Shown: piece after piece, positions 1 to 9,066 of the stretch
How positions within the stretch are numbered: position 1 is the first letter of the stretch
Layout of the letters: the number at the start of each line of letters is the position of its first letter
Assembly: GCF_003289645.1 (NCBI RefSeq)
Contig: NZ_QLYX01000014.1
Coordinates: forward strand, 62,001-126,000
DNA length: 64,000 nucleotides
Direction: 5' to 3'
Source of the DNA: Actinomadura craniellae
GTDB lineage: Bacteria > Actinomycetota > Actinomycetes > Streptosporangiales > Streptosporangiaceae
Notes under the pieces: model-generated
What the model saw: only the letters and a program-made list of their open reading frames with translations
Told to the model about the DNA's origin: nothing
The model's database searches: none
Translations under genes and position numbers: made by a program

Positions 1-1
1 C

Positions 2-337
2 GTCACCGACCCGGCCGGGGGCGGCACCGCCCGGCAGTACGGCGGCTCGCTGCCGGTGACGGACGCCTGGCTGGCCGCCGGGAGGGAACTGCCCTACGAC
101 GCCGGTGCGGCCCGGCACGTCGAACGGTTCGTGGAGATCCTGCGCGACCCGAACGCGGGCCGGCGGATCGCCGAACGGTGGCGGACCCCGCGGCCGGAAC
201 GCCGTGACCTGAGCGAGGAGCGCGACCGCCGGGAGATGGCCGCGCTGGGCGGCGGTGCCGTCCTCGGCGGGCTGCCGGTGCTCGTCCTGCTCGTCGTCCG
301 CCGCCGGATCCGCCGAGCCAGGAGCGAGCTCCGGTGA
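2..337 (+). CDS. C-terminal part of a single-pass membrane protein (5' end outside window)
   Basis: The reading frame is open from the left window edge, so the start is missing. The visible part is a hydrophilic, probably extracytoplasmic stretch, then one hydrophobic segment (AALGGGAVLGGLPVLVLLVV) and a short very basic tail (RRRIRRARSELR), which predicts a C-terminal anchor with a cytoplasmic tail. Its stop overlaps the next start by 4 bases (GTGA), so the two are translationally coupled. The three following genes share a layout of outer domain, membrane helix, cytoplasmic domain. This fragment resembles the outer-plus-helix half of that layout and may be a shorter relative; that is inference, and I recognise no named family. 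Confidence 0.6.
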   Translation, partial: VTDPAGGGTARQYGGSLPVTDAWLAAGRELPYDAGAARHVERFVEILRDPNAGRRIAERWRTPRPERRDLSEERDRREMAALGGGAVLGGLPVLVLLVVRRRIRRARSELR

Positions 338-1596
338 GCGCGGCGGCCCGCCTCGCGGCCCTGCTGGTCGCGATGCTCGCCCTCGTTCCCGGCCCGGCGG
401 CCGCCGCCCCCGGGGATCCGCCGCACGCGGCGGACCGGTGGGCGCGGGTGGCGGCGGAGCTGGCGAAGGATCCGCTGTTCGTGGACCCGGACCTGGCGGG
501 CGCGCTGGACGACGCCGACCGCGCGCGGCTGCGGAAGGCGATGGCCGGAACCGCGCGGCGGATCGGCGTTCCGGTGTACGTGGTGGTGATCCCCAATCCG
601 CTCGGCTCGGAGTCGCAGGGGCGGGCCGAGCCGTTCCTGTTCGGCCTGCGCGAGCGGCTGGGGCGCGACGGCCTGTACCTGACGTCCAACGAGTACGGGC
701 GGATCGACGCCGTGCCGTTCGGGGTGCCGCGCGAGCTCAGCCGGGTCCAGACCGTCCCGTCCGAGCTGCGCCTCCCCCCGGACTACCGGACCCCGCTGGC
801 CCGGCTGACCGACCGCCTGAACATCGTGCTCGGCAGGGTCGCCGCCGCGCCGCCGGGCCCGACCACCACGCCCCGACCGGTCGAGACCGTGGCCCCCTTC
901 GGGCAGGAGCGGCCACCGCCGCGCGAGGCCGCGTTCTGGGCCCCGTTCCTCACCGGCCTGCTCGTGCTGGGCCCGCTGGCCGCCGTGGTGCTGTACGGCC
1001 TGTACGCGTCGTTCCCCCTGGTCGCCGGGGTGCTGCGACGGCGGGTCCCGGGCCTGCCCGGGCCGCGGGACCGGTCCTGGCCGAAGGGGCCGACCCGGCC
1101 GTCGGTGCGGTGGCTGCGCGCCCGGGCGGCCGAAGAGCTCGGCCGGCTCCGGGCCCTGCTGCCCCCGGGCGACGACGAGCCCGGCCGGGCGTACGCGCTG
1201 CGGGCCTACGACGCCGCGCAGATCCTCTTCGACGACCTCGACCCCCGGCCGGCCAAGAAGGACGCCGCCGCGGTACTCGACCTGGTCGGGGTGGTGGTGC
1301 TCGCCCGGCAGGGCCAGGCCGTCCTGGCCGGACGGACCGCCCGGCCCGCCGCCCCCTGCTTCGTGAACCCGCTGGACGGCCCGTCCACCAAGCGCCGGAA
1401 GGTCGGCGCGCAGGGCACCCGCCCGGTCTGCGCGGCCTGCGCCACCGCCCCGGAGCCGGCGTTGACCCGGCTGATGCTCACGGTGCCCGACGGCCGCCCG
1501 CACCACGCCGTGCCGGGCCGCTGGAAGCGCGCCGGGTTCGGGTCCCGCCGGCCCGACCTGGCCTCGGACGTACTGGAGTCCCTCGGTGTCGACTGA
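334..1596 (+). CDS. Membrane protein, first of three tandem paralogues (Cys-motif family)
   Basis: 420 residues, GTG start overlapping the previous stop. Residues 1-25 are a signal peptide (AALLVAMLALVPGPAAAA). An outer domain follows (about 30-170) with the pattern DPLFVDP, GVPVYVVVIPNP, RDGLYL; it recalls extracytoplasmic TPM-like domains, but the match is only by eye. A proline-rich linker leads to a membrane helix (about 203-222) and a cytoplasmic domain with helical content. That domain carries a Cys motif, PCFVNPLDG (Cys342) and CAAC (Cys366, Cys369), which could form a small metal site. The next two genes have the same architecture and motif. The stop overlaps the next start by 11 bases. 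Function unknown; an envelope-located complex of related subunits is likely. Confidence 0.75.
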   Translation: MSAAARLAALLVAMLALVPGPAAAAPGDPPHAADRWARVAAELAKDPLFVDPDLAGALDDADRARLRKAMAGTARRIGVPVYVVVIPNPLGSESQGRAEPFLFGLRERLGRDGLYLTSNEYGRIDAVPFGVPRELSRVQTVPSELRLPPDYRTPLARLTDRLNIVLGRVAAAPPGPTTTPRPVETVAPFGQERPPPREAAFWAPFLTGLLVLGPLAAVVLYGLYASFPLVAGVLRRRVPGLPGPRDRSWPKGPTRPSVRWLRARAAEELGRLRALLPPGDDEPGRAYALRAYDAAQILFDDLDPRPAKKDAAAVLDLVGVVVLARQGQAVLAGRTARPAAPCFVNPLDGPSTKRRKVGAQGTRPVCAACATAPEPALTRLMLTVPDGRPHHAVPGRWKRAGFGSRRPDLASDVLESLGVD

Positions 1597-2785
1597 ACCC
1601 TCCGTCGGGCAGCGGATCGCCGCCGCACTGCGCCGGTCACCGATCTACGTCGACCGGTCGCTGGCCCCGGCCCTCCCCCCGGCCCGGCGGTCGGCGTTGC
1701 TGGCCGCGATGCGGCGCTCGCCGATCCCGATCCACGTCATCGTCGTGCCGATGGTGAAGGGCGGCACCTGGGATGACCCCGGGGAACTCCTCAACGTCGT
1801 GCACGACCGGCTGCGCCGGGACGGCCTGTACCTCACCCTCGGTGAGACCTCCGGGCAGTTGCACGGCCGCCAGTGGGGCGGTACCGAGGAGTCCCGGCGC
1901 AACAGCGAGGACGCCGTCCGGGTGCCGTTCTTCCTCCCCGAGATGAGGGATGCCGCGCTGGCCGACCGGCTGCTGCGCGCCATCGAACTGGTCGCCGCGG
2001 GGCGGGGCACCGCCGAGTACGAGACGGCCACCGCCCACCTGCGCAGCCGCACCGGGCGCTCCCGGCCCGCGCCGGACGGGGAGGAAGGTGGGCCGGTGCT
2101 GCCGTTCACCGCCGGCGGGGTGGCCGTGGCGGCGGTGGCGGGCCTGCTGGTGTGGCGGTGGCGCCGGGGTGCCCGGGTATCGCGCGCCGGGGACCCGATG
2201 CTGTCCCCCCGCGGCGTGCTGGCGATCGCCGCGCAGGCGACCGAGGAGGAGTTGCGCGAGTTGGCGGCACGCGAGGTCGTGGCCTTCGGCGAGTCGCTGG
2301 ACGAGGCCGACTTCGACACCTCCACGACCCGGGTGCGCGAGCTGACGACCCGGGCGCTGGACGCGTACCAGGCGGCCGGGAAGGTGCTCGACTCGGCGGC
2401 CGGGCCGGCCGACCTGGCGGGGGTGCTCGTCCTGGTCGACCAGGGCCGGGACGCGCTGGCCTCCGCGCGGTCGCTGGCCGGTGGGGGGCGGGAGGTCCCG
2501 TCCAGCCCGCTGTGCTTCTTCAACCCGCTGCACGGCGACGCGACGACCACCGCGAACTGGCGCCCGCTGGGTCGCCGGGAGCGGCTGCGGGTCCGGACGT
2601 GCGCGGCCTGCGCCCGGGACGTCCACGCCCGCCGTACGCCGGAGGTGCTGGCCGACCGGGTGGACGGGCGCCCGGTGCCCTACTTCGAAGTCGAGCCCGA
2701 GCGGAGTGTGTGGGCCCGGACGGGGTACGGCCAGCTTCGGAACGACCTCGTACAGCGCGTGCTGCGCGGCGATCTGCGCCGCTGA
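1586..2785 (+). CDS. Membrane protein, second of three tandem paralogues
   Basis: 399 residues from a GTG that lies inside the end of the upstream gene. It repeats the upstream design: SPIYVD, PIPIHVIVVPM and RRDGLYLTL in the N-terminal domain, one membrane helix (about 172-190) followed by RWRRGAR, then a helical cytoplasmic domain with CFFNPLHG (Cys310) and CAAC (Cys339, Cys342). Unlike its neighbours it has no obvious signal peptide. The N-terminal domain must therefore be exported by the internal helix as a reverse signal anchor, or stay inside. This difference within an otherwise conserved set is the odd feature. No named family is recognised. Confidence 0.75.
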   Translation: MSTEPSVGQRIAAALRRSPIYVDRSLAPALPPARRSALLAAMRRSPIPIHVIVVPMVKGGTWDDPGELLNVVHDRLRRDGLYLTLGETSGQLHGRQWGGTEESRRNSEDAVRVPFFLPEMRDAALADRLLRAIELVAAGRGTAEYETATAHLRSRTGRSRPAPDGEEGGPVLPFTAGGVAVAAVAGLLVWRWRRGARVSRAGDPMLSPRGVLAIAAQATEEELRELAAREVVAFGESLDEADFDTSTTRVRELTTRALDAYQAAGKVLDSAAGPADLAGVLVLVDQGRDALASARSLAGGGREVPSSPLCFFNPLHGDATTTANWRPLGRRERLRVRTCAACARDVHARRTPEVLADRVDGRPVPYFEVEPERSVWARTGYGQLRNDLVQRVLRGDLRR

Positions 2786-2844
2786 ACCGGCTGGCCTGCC
2801 GGAACGCCGGAGGATCGCCGTTCGTCCCACTATGGGGGGAGAAC

Positions 2845-4152
2845 ATGGCTACCGCGCAGATCACCCGAAATATCCAGCGAATCGCCCTCATACTGCTCAC
2901 CGGCCTGGTGGCGCTGCTGGCCCTCATGCCCGCCGCCCGCGCCGACACGGTCTCCCAGATCGCCGGCGGCCTCATGAACTCGCGGCTGTACGTCACCTCC
3001 GGTGGCCAGGCCGCGCTGCCCCCGGCCCAGCGGCCCGCCGTGACCGCCGCCCTGGACCGGGCCCGCACCGCCGACATCAGGGTCGTCGTCACCCAGGCGG
3101 GCGCCACCCAGAGTGACCTGGTGCGCATGCTGAACGCCGTCCGCGAACGAGTGGGCAAGGGCGACACCTATGTCGCGATCACCGCCGACAACAAGATGCT
3201 CGCCGTCTCCGACGACCTGTCCGGCCAGGAGATCAACCAGATCGTCGCGCGGACCGACGGCGACGTCGGGAACCGGCTGATCCAGTTCGCCGGCCTCGCC
3301 GACCGGGAGGCCGCCGACAACGCCGCCGCCGGGCGCACGTCGAGCCTGGTGCTGCTGGGCGTCCTCGCCCTCGTCGTCGTCGGGACCGTCGGCCTCGTCA
3401 CGTCGAGCAAGCGCCGCCGGCGCCGGCAGGAGGCCCAGGACCTGGCCGAACTCAAGCAGGGCGTGGCCGAGGACGTGACCCGGCTCGGCGAGGACATCGC
3501 CGCGCTCGACCTCGACGTCATGGACCCCAGGCTCGACCCCGTCATCCGCGCCGACTACACCCACGCCCTCGACTCCTACGACCGGGCCAAGGCCGCGGCC
3601 GAGGGCGCGGCACGGCCCGCCGACATCGGCGCCGTCACCACCGCGCTGGAGGACGGCCGCTACGCCATGACCGCCACCCGCGCCAGGCTGGCCGGCGAGC
3701 CGGTGCCCGAGCGGCGCCCGCCGTGCTTCTTCAACCCGCAGCACGGCCCGTCGGCCGAGGACGTGCTCTGGGCACCGCCCGGTGGAACACCGCGCACCGT
3801 GCCCACCTGCACCGCCGACGCCGAAGCCGTACGGAGCGGCGGGGACCCGGACGCCCGGCTGGTGCCGACGGCCGCGGGCCGCCGCCCCTACTGGGAGGCC
3901 GGACCGGCGTACGCGCCGTACGCCGGGGGCTACTACGCCGGGTACGGCGGCCTGGACCTGCTCAGCGGCATGATGATCGGCACCGCGCTGGGCTCGATGC
4001 TCGGCGGCGGCTGGGGCCTCGGCGGCTTCGGCGGGTACCCCGGCGGCGACATGGGCGGCGACTTCGGCGGCGACACCGGCGACCTGGGCGGCGGCTGGGA
4101 CTTCGGCAGCGGCGACTTCGGCGGAGGCGGCGGCTTCGGCGGCGACTTCTGA
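2845..4152 (+). CDS. TPM-like membrane protein with Gly/Asp-rich tail, third paralogue
   Basis: 435 residues. The ATG at 2845 is chosen because GGGGGGA sits a few bases upstream and a signal peptide follows directly (LILLTGLVALLALMPAARA); the open frame extends much further upstream without support. Order of parts: signal peptide (1-33), outer domain about 35-160 (NSRLYV, ADIRVVVTQAG, GDTYVAITADNKML), membrane helix about 167-187, basic SKRRRRR, helical cytoplasmic region, CFFNPQHG motif (Cys294) with a later Cys322 in place of the paralogues' CAAC. It ends in about 75 residues rich in Gly, Tyr and Asp, finishing GGGGGFGGDF. Such Gly-rich ends are typical of TPM-domain membrane proteins. Separated from the upstream gene by 59 bases but probably the same operon. 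Exact role unknown. Confidence 0.75.
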   Translation: MATAQITRNIQRIALILLTGLVALLALMPAARADTVSQIAGGLMNSRLYVTSGGQAALPPAQRPAVTAALDRARTADIRVVVTQAGATQSDLVRMLNAVRERVGKGDTYVAITADNKMLAVSDDLSGQEINQIVARTDGDVGNRLIQFAGLADREAADNAAAGRTSSLVLLGVLALVVVGTVGLVTSSKRRRRRQEAQDLAELKQGVAEDVTRLGEDIAALDLDVMDPRLDPVIRADYTHALDSYDRAKAAAEGAARPADIGAVTTALEDGRYAMTATRARLAGEPVPERRPPCFFNPQHGPSAEDVLWAPPGGTPRTVPTCTADAEAVRSGGDPDARLVPTAAGRRPYWEAGPAYAPYAGGYYAGYGGLDLLSGMMIGTALGSMLGGGWGLGGFGGYPGGDMGGDFGGDTGDLGGGWDFGSGDFGGGGGFGGDF

Positions 4153-4171
4153 AACCCCACGGGGCGCGGCG

Positions 4172-5821
4172 TCACGGGAGGGCCAGGGTCTCTTCCAGGG
4201 CGGTGCGGAGGGCTGCGAGGTCCGCCGCCGCGCGGGTGCGCGCCGCCGCCACGTCGCCGGTGACCGGGGTCACGACCTCCAGGTAGCACTTGAGCTTGGG
4301 CTCGGTGCCCGACGGGCGGACCACCACCCGGGCGCCGTCGGCCAGCCGCAGCCGCAGGCCCTCGGTGGGGGGCAGGCCCGCGAGCCCCTGGGTGAGGTCG
4401 TCGACGGCGGTGACCGCCCGGCCGGCCAGCGCCTTCGGCGGCTCCCGGCGGAGGGCGGCCGAAGCGGCGGCGATCAGCTCGGGGTCGGGCAGCCGGACCG
4501 AGAGCTGGGCGGTGGCGTGCAGGCCGTGCCGGCGGGCCTGGTCGTCGAGCAGGTCGGCGAGCGTCCGCCCGTCGAGCCGGGCCTGCGCGGCCAGCGCCGC
4601 CACCGCCAGCGCGGCGCCGATGCCGTCCTTGTCGTGCACCACCGGGCCGTCGTCGCCGCCGACGCAGTAGCCCAGCGCCTCCTCGTAGGCGAAGACCAGC
4701 CGGTCGGCGGGCGCCGCGGCGCGCATCAGCCACTTGAACCCGGTCAGCGTGACCGCCGAGCGCACCCGGTGCGCCGCGGCGATCCGGCCGAGCAGCGACG
4801 ACGAGACGATCGTGGTGGCCACCAGCCGGTCCGTGCCGTGCGTGCGGCCCAGCACGTACTCGGCGAGGAGACCGCCGAGCTCGTCGCCGGTGAGCGGGCG
4901 GAGGCCGCCGTCCGGGGCGGGCACCGCCACCGCGCACCGGTCCGCGTCGGGGTCGTTGGCGATCACCAGGTCGGAGCCGGACGCCTCCGCCAGCTCCAGG
5001 ACCAGGTCCATCGCCCCCGGCTCCTCCGGGTTGGGGAAGGCGACCGTGGGGAAGTCCGGGTCGGGTTCGGCCTGCTCCGCCACCACCGCCGGGGCGGGGA
5101 GACCCGTCCAGCGGAAGGCCCGCAGCAGGACGTCCCGGCCCACCCCGTGCAGCGGGGTGTAGGCGACCCGGACGTCGCGGGCGGTGCCCAGCGGCAGGCG
5201 GGACAGGCCGTGCAGGTACGCCTCGACGATCTCGTCGCCGAGGACGGTCCAGCCGGTGCCCAGCGGCAGCTCGTCCACCCGGCCGACGGCGTCGATCGCC
5301 GCGGAGATCTCGGTGTCCAGCGGCGGGACGATCTGCGCGCCGTCCCCCCAGTAGACCTTGTAGCCGTTGTCGCGGGGCGGGTTGTGGCTGGCGGTGACCA
5401 TGACCCCGGCGTCCGCGCCCAGGTACCCCACCGCGTGCGCCAGCACCGGGGTCGGCAGCGGGCCCGGCAGCAGCCACGCGGTCAGGCCCGCCCCGGTCAG
5501 CACGGCGGCGGTGTCCAGGGCGAACCGCTCGGAGTTGTGCCGCGCGTCGTACCCGATCACCACCCCCGGCGGCTCGTCCGCCGCCTCCTCCAGCAGCCGG
5601 GCGGCGAGGCCCGCGGCGGCGCGCATCACGGTGACGCGGTTCATCCGGTTGGGGCCCGCGCCCAGCTCGCCGCGCAGCCCCGCGGTGCCGAACTCCAGCC
5701 GCCCGGCGAACCGGTCGGCCAGCGCCGCCTCGTCGCCCGCGTCGAGCAGGGCCCGCAGTTCGGCCCGGGTCGCCGGATCGGGGTCCTGGGCCAGCCACTC
5801 CTCGGCCGCGGCGCGGGTCAC
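4172..5821 (-). CDS. pmmB: Phosphomannomutase / phosphoglucomutase
   Basis: 549 residues, alpha-D-phosphohexomutase superfamily; interconverts hexose 6- and 1-phosphates in the cytosol, feeding GDP-mannose or UDP-glucose for envelope glycans. Visible motifs: TASHNPP with the phosphorylated Ser145, metal loop DPDADR (290-295), sugar-binding YEEALGY, and phosphate-binding RPSGTEPK near the C-terminus. Length matches the long actinobacterial PmmB type. The GTG start overlaps the stop of the upstream purine nucleoside phosphorylase by 4 bases, the same deoD-pmmB pairing as in Mycobacterium. That pairing suggests it may act on (deoxy)ribose 1-phosphate released by the phosphorylase; this last point is inference. 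Confidence 0.93.
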   Translation of the reverse strand: MTRAAAEEWLAQDPDPATRAELRALLDAGDEAALADRFAGRLEFGTAGLRGELGAGPNRMNRVTVMRAAAGLAARLLEEAADEPPGVVIGYDARHNSERFALDTAAVLTGAGLTAWLLPGPLPTPVLAHAVGYLGADAGVMVTASHNPPRDNGYKVYWGDGAQIVPPLDTEISAAIDAVGRVDELPLGTGWTVLGDEIVEAYLHGLSRLPLGTARDVRVAYTPLHGVGRDVLLRAFRWTGLPAPAVVAEQAEPDPDFPTVAFPNPEEPGAMDLVLELAEASGSDLVIANDPDADRCAVAVPAPDGGLRPLTGDELGGLLAEYVLGRTHGTDRLVATTIVSSSLLGRIAAAHRVRSAVTLTGFKWLMRAAAPADRLVFAYEEALGYCVGGDDGPVVHDKDGIGAALAVAALAAQARLDGRTLADLLDDQARRHGLHATAQLSVRLPDPELIAAASAALRREPPKALAGRAVTAVDDLTQGLAGLPPTEGLRLRLADGARVVVRPSGTEPKLKCYLEVVTPVTGDVAAARTRAAADLAALRTALEETLALP

Positions 5822-6615
5822 AGCTTCGCCACCACGGTGGCCAGCAGGCCGCCCATCCGGGCGGCGGCGGCACGGCCGGCGGCGAGCACCTCCTCGTGGT
5901 CGAGCAGCCCCTCGGACAGGCCGGCCGCCACATTGGTGACCAGTGAGATCCCCAGCACCTCGGCGCCGCCCCGGCGGGCCTCGATCGCCTCCAGCACGGT
6001 CGACATGCCGACCAGGTCGGCGCCCAGCGTGCGGAGCATGCGGATCTCCGCCGGGGTCTCGTAGGTGGGGCCGCGGAACGCCGCGTACACCCCCTCGGCC
6101 AGGGTCGGGTCGGCCTCCCTGGCCAGCGCGCGCAACCGGGTCGAGTACGCCTCGGTGAGGTCGAGGAACGTCGCGCCCGTGAGCGGGTTGGCCCCGGTCA
6201 GGTTCAGGTGGTCGGAGATCAGCACCGGTTCCCCGACGGACTGCCGCTCCGGCCGGAGCCCGCCCGCCGCGTTGGTCAGCACCACGGTCTTCACCCCCGC
6301 GGCCAGCGCGGTGCGCACCCCGTGCACCACCGGATCGACGCCGCGCCCCTCGTACAGGTGCGTGCGTCCCAGGAACACCAGCGCGTTCCGGTCCCCCACC
6401 CGGACGGCCCGCACCCGCCCCGCGTGCCCCTCCACCGCCGGCGGCGCGAAACCGGCCAGCTCGGTCACCGGCAGTTCCTCGGCCGGCTCGCCCAGCGCGT
6501 CCGCCGCGGGCACCCACCCGGAGCCCATCACCAGGGCCACGTCGAAGGAGTCGAAGGTCCGCGCCCGTACCTGGTCAGCGGCCTTCCGCGCCAGCTCGAA
6601 AGCCTCATCGCTCAT
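5818..6615 (-). CDS. deoD: Purine nucleoside phosphorylase
   Basis: 265 residues, trimeric PNP/MTAP family. Phosphorolysis of inosine, guanosine and deoxy forms gives base plus (deoxy)ribose 1-phosphate in purine salvage. Family motifs are present: MGSGW at the phosphate loop, [24 protein letters not shown] and [11 protein letters not shown], which line the phosphate and nucleoside sites. Length equals that of the mycobacterial trimeric enzyme. First gene of a coupled pair with the phosphohexomutase, which starts inside its stop codon. Confidence 0.95.
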   Translation of the reverse strand: MSDEAFELARKAADQVRARTFDSFDVALVMGSGWVPAADALGEPAEELPVTELAGFAPPAVEGHAGRVRAVRVGDRNALVFLGRTHLYEGRGVDPVVHGVRTALAAGVKTVVLTNAAGGLRPERQSVGEPVLISDHLNLTGANPLTGATFLDLTEAYSTRLRALAREADPTLAEGVYAAFRGPTYETPAEIRMLRTLGADLVGMSTVLEAIEARRGGAEVLGISLVTNVAAGLSEGLLDHEEVLAAGRAAAARMGGLLATVVAKL

Positions 6616-6673
6616 CAGCCGACCATATCCCCACCCGAACCCCCCGATGCGCCCTGGTCGCGCCGGGAAGGGC

Positions 6674-7882
6674 TCAGTGGTCGTCCGGGTTGGTGGCGAG
6701 CCAGTAGTGCAGGGCGATGATGAATTCGAGGTGGTGGCGGGGCTCGTACATGGCGGTGCCGAAGAGCTCTTCGAGCTGGCGGAGCCGGTAGCGGACGGTC
6801 TGGGCGTGCAGGTGCAGGCGGCTGGCGACGTCCGTCGCGTTGAAGCCGGACTCCAGGCAGCTGAGGAGGGTCGTGGCCAGGCGGCGGCGGTACTGGTCCC
6901 GGACTTCCATGAGCGGGGCGAGCCGGGCGGCCACGAGGTACTCGGTCATGTCCCGGTCGCGGAACGCCTGCATCAGGGGGACGTGGTCGGCGGCGACCAC
7001 GGGTTCCGGGCCGCGGATGTGCCCGTCCAGAGCCAGGCCGAGGGCGCGGCGGGCCCAGGCCAGCGAGCGGGCCACCCCGGTGATCTCGGTGGTGGGGCCG
7101 ATGGCGGCCGTCCAGACGCCCAGCTCCGCGGCGAGGGCTTCGCGGCGTCCCGGCCCGTCGGGGTCCGGGATGATCAGGCAGGGCTCGGGCAGGTGCAGCC
7201 CCGCCAGGGCGTCCGCCGGGACGGCCGATCTGCGGGCCGGGTCGACGCCGGGGTCGCGCCGGTGCAGGGCGACGGCGGCGACGGTCATGGGGATCCGCCA
7301 GGCGGCGTCCAGCGCCAGTTCCCGGACCTCGTCGGGGCTGGGGGACTCGCTGATCAGCAGGTCCAGCAGCTTCCGGCGGCGGAGGTGCTGCTCGCCGGCG
7401 GCGCGCGCCTGGGTGTCCTTGTGGCCCGCCAGCATCGCGGCGGTCACCTGGTCGACGTAGACGAGGGTCTTCTGGGCGATCTGTCCGATGACGTTCGGGG
7501 TCACGCCGGGGTGGTCCTGGACGGCCTCGCTCAGCCGGCTGATGGTGATCCCGGTGCCGATGCTGAAAGCGGTCTGCCATTCCTCGGGCCGGATGCCCTC
7601 CTCGGTCGTCCAGGCGCCGAACCCGCGGAAGAAGTCGAGGAGCCGGTCGAGGGGATGCTCGTCGTCCTCCATCAATTCGATGAACTCACCGATCATCAGG
7701 GACACCGACCGGTTGAGGTGCTGCGCGTAGCGCGGGTCGTGCGGCCGGACGATCACCGGTAGCTGCGCCTCGATCGCCTGCACCGCCTCGGCCACCACGG
7801 CCGGGGCACGCCCGCGCATGACCGCGATGACGGCGGCCACCTCCGCGTCGGACATCCCATGCTCGATCAAGTGATAACGCAT
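6674..7882 (-). CDS. PucR-family transcriptional regulator (C-terminal HTH)
   Basis: 402 residues from the ATG at 7882 (MRYHLIEHG), chosen because the upstream extension of the frame is low-quality sequence; the ribosome site there is weak, so the start is uncertain. The C-terminus is the PucR-type helix-turn-helix: [20 protein letters not shown] followed by [12 protein letters not shown]. The middle has a GGDEF-like PucR region ([27 protein letters not shown]). The N-terminal 170 residues are helical and may sense a ligand. Members often control purine, amino-acid or secondary metabolism, but no target lies next door: it is followed by deoD in the same direction after 58 bases and faces a divergent accessory island. 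Specific signal unknown. Confidence 0.88.
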   Translation of the reverse strand: MRYHLIEHGMSDAEVAAVIAVMRGRAPAVVAEAVQAIEAQLPVIVRPHDPRYAQHLNRSVSLMIGEFIELMEDDEHPLDRLLDFFRGFGAWTTEEGIRPEEWQTAFSIGTGITISRLSEAVQDHPGVTPNVIGQIAQKTLVYVDQVTAAMLAGHKDTQARAAGEQHLRRRKLLDLLISESPSPDEVRELALDAAWRIPMTVAAVALHRRDPGVDPARRSAVPADALAGLHLPEPCLIIPDPDGPGRREALAAELGVWTAAIGPTTEITGVARSLAWARRALGLALDGHIRGPEPVVAADHVPLMQAFRDRDMTEYLVAARLAPLMEVRDQYRRRLATTLLSCLESGFNATDVASRLHLHAQTVRYRLRQLEELFGTAMYEPRHHLEFIIALHYWLATNPDDH

Positions 7883-8324
7883 ATCCCTAGCAAGGTAGGA
7901 GTAATCGACGTCACAGACAACCCGGACTCGATACCCCAAAATGCGCCCTGAACTACACGAATGCGACAAGGGCGGCAGGGTGTGAACCCAGCTGACCGCA
8001 GTGCCGCTCAGACTTGTCACCAAACCAAAAAAGACCGGGTTCGAGATGTCCGCGGCGTCGGTTCCATGCGGTAACCGAATCTCGATGATCGTCGCGGTTC
8101 CGGCCACGGTCGCCGCCGTTGACGCACGGGTGGGCCGGAGCCGCCGCGCCCACGCAAGGCTCCCCGCACTTGGGGCTGGCGCCACGGCCGGCCAGGGCGC
8201 CCAGGTGCCTCCCGCTCGTCCGCGGAGGCCGGGTCTCAGTGCAAACTTCGGCACACTCGTTGACCTGCCGATCGGTCCCGTCGCAGAGTCGGCGGCAGGA
8301 GTCCGCTACTGAGAGGTGTATTCC
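7883..8324. other. Divergent intergenic region, no gene
   Basis: 442 bases between the PucR regulator (minus) and the accessory island (plus). It holds the promoters of both. For the plus side a possible -35 TTGACC at 8260-8265 is followed after 18 bases by CAGAGT, a weak -10. The first half is less GC-rich than the flanks (runs such as ACCAAACCAAAAAAG near 8019-8033), as is usual for promoter DNA. No RNA gene or credible ORF seen. Confidence 0.5.
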
Positions 8325-8552
8325 ATGGCCCTGGAGTTCCTCGGCAGGGATCCCGAATCCGACGACGGCCACTCGCCCACGGTCTGGCGTGACCCGGTCA
8401 GCGGCGACTACGTCCTGCAGGGATGGCGGCTGTCGGATGTCGAGATGGCCGAGGTCGGGGAGGTCCCGCCGCACGAGACCGTGATCCGGTTCCCGGCACG
8501 CATGATGGGCTTCTTCCCGGAGGTGAGCGGTGGCGGTCCCGAGCCACGGTGA
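8325..8552 (+). CDS. Small conserved actinobacterial protein of regulator modules
   Basis: 75 residues, MALEFLGRDPES..., from the ATG at 8325 with GAGAGG 8 bases upstream; an in-frame ATG 9 bases earlier lacks that spacing. The start (EFLGRDPESDDG) and the ending (FPARMMGFFPEV) are those of a widespread uncharacterised actinomycete family usually found beside DUF6879 and XRE-DUF5753 genes. It is soluble and acidic. The next gene starts inside it (23-base overlap), so they are co-translated. Role unknown; by position a component or effector of the Scr1-type regulator module. Confidence 0.75.
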   Translation: MALEFLGRDPESDDGHSPTVWRDPVSGDYVLQGWRLSDVEMAEVGEVPPHETVIRFPARMMGFFPEVSGGGPEPR

Positions 8553-9051
8553 GCTGCTGGCCTCCGCGACCGTGTCGGCCGTCCATCTGGAGATGCGCGA
8601 CGTCTACACGGTCGATTCCGAGCAGGAGCGGATCGCGGCCTGGCGGGACGGGCACCGCTACGACCCGGCCGACCGCGCCGCGTGGTGGCGGCCCTGGCTG
8701 GACCTAATCGCCGCCACGGTCGCCCGCGGCGTCGACGTCCGGCGGGCCCGCATCGTCTCCGAACCACTCAGCGAGTACATCCGTTACTCACGCTCGCACG
8801 CCTTCACCAACGTCGCGGCAGGAGAAGCACTGCGCTGGCTCCCCCGCCGACGGACGTCCGACCTAGCGCTTCCCGGCAACGACTTCTGGCTGATCGACGA
8901 CCGGCTGGTCCTGTTCAACCACTTCGACGGCGACGGCCGCCCCACCAGCGCCGAGACCACCGAGGACCCGGCGACCGTCGAACTCTGCGCCACGGCCTTC
9001 CGCTCGGTCTGGCAACGCGGCATCCCGCATGCGGATTACTGCTCGGCCTGA
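8530..9051 (+). CDS. DUF6879-family protein
   Basis: 173 residues, GTG start within the upstream gene. Recognised by the N-terminal SAVHLEMRDVYTVDSEQERI, WRPWLDLIAATVARGVDVRRARIVSEPLSEYIRYS and the acidic WLIDDRLVLFNHFDGDG block, the usual signature of this actinobacterial family. No enzyme motif is known. It sits 15 bases before an XRE-DUF5753 regulator, the family's typical partner, which suggests it binds or is controlled by that regulator, as DUF397 proteins are proposed to do. The biochemical role is unknown. Confidence 0.8.
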   Translation: MAVPSHGELLASATVSAVHLEMRDVYTVDSEQERIAAWRDGHRYDPADRAAWWRPWLDLIAATVARGVDVRRARIVSEPLSEYIRYSRSHAFTNVAAGEALRWLPRRRTSDLALPGNDFWLIDDRLVLFNHFDGDGRPTSAETTEDPATVELCATAFRSVWQRGIPHADYCSA

Positions 9052-9066
9052 CACGAGAATGCCCTT

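Noticed and set aside
1873-2844. Upstream extension of the third paralogue
   Set aside because: Overlaps the second paralogue in another frame; signal peptide and ribosome site fix the start at 2845.
7953-8474. 173-codon minus-strand frame across the island promoter
   Set aside because: It covers the start of the 75-residue gene and the divergent promoters, and has no ribosome site or family resemblance.
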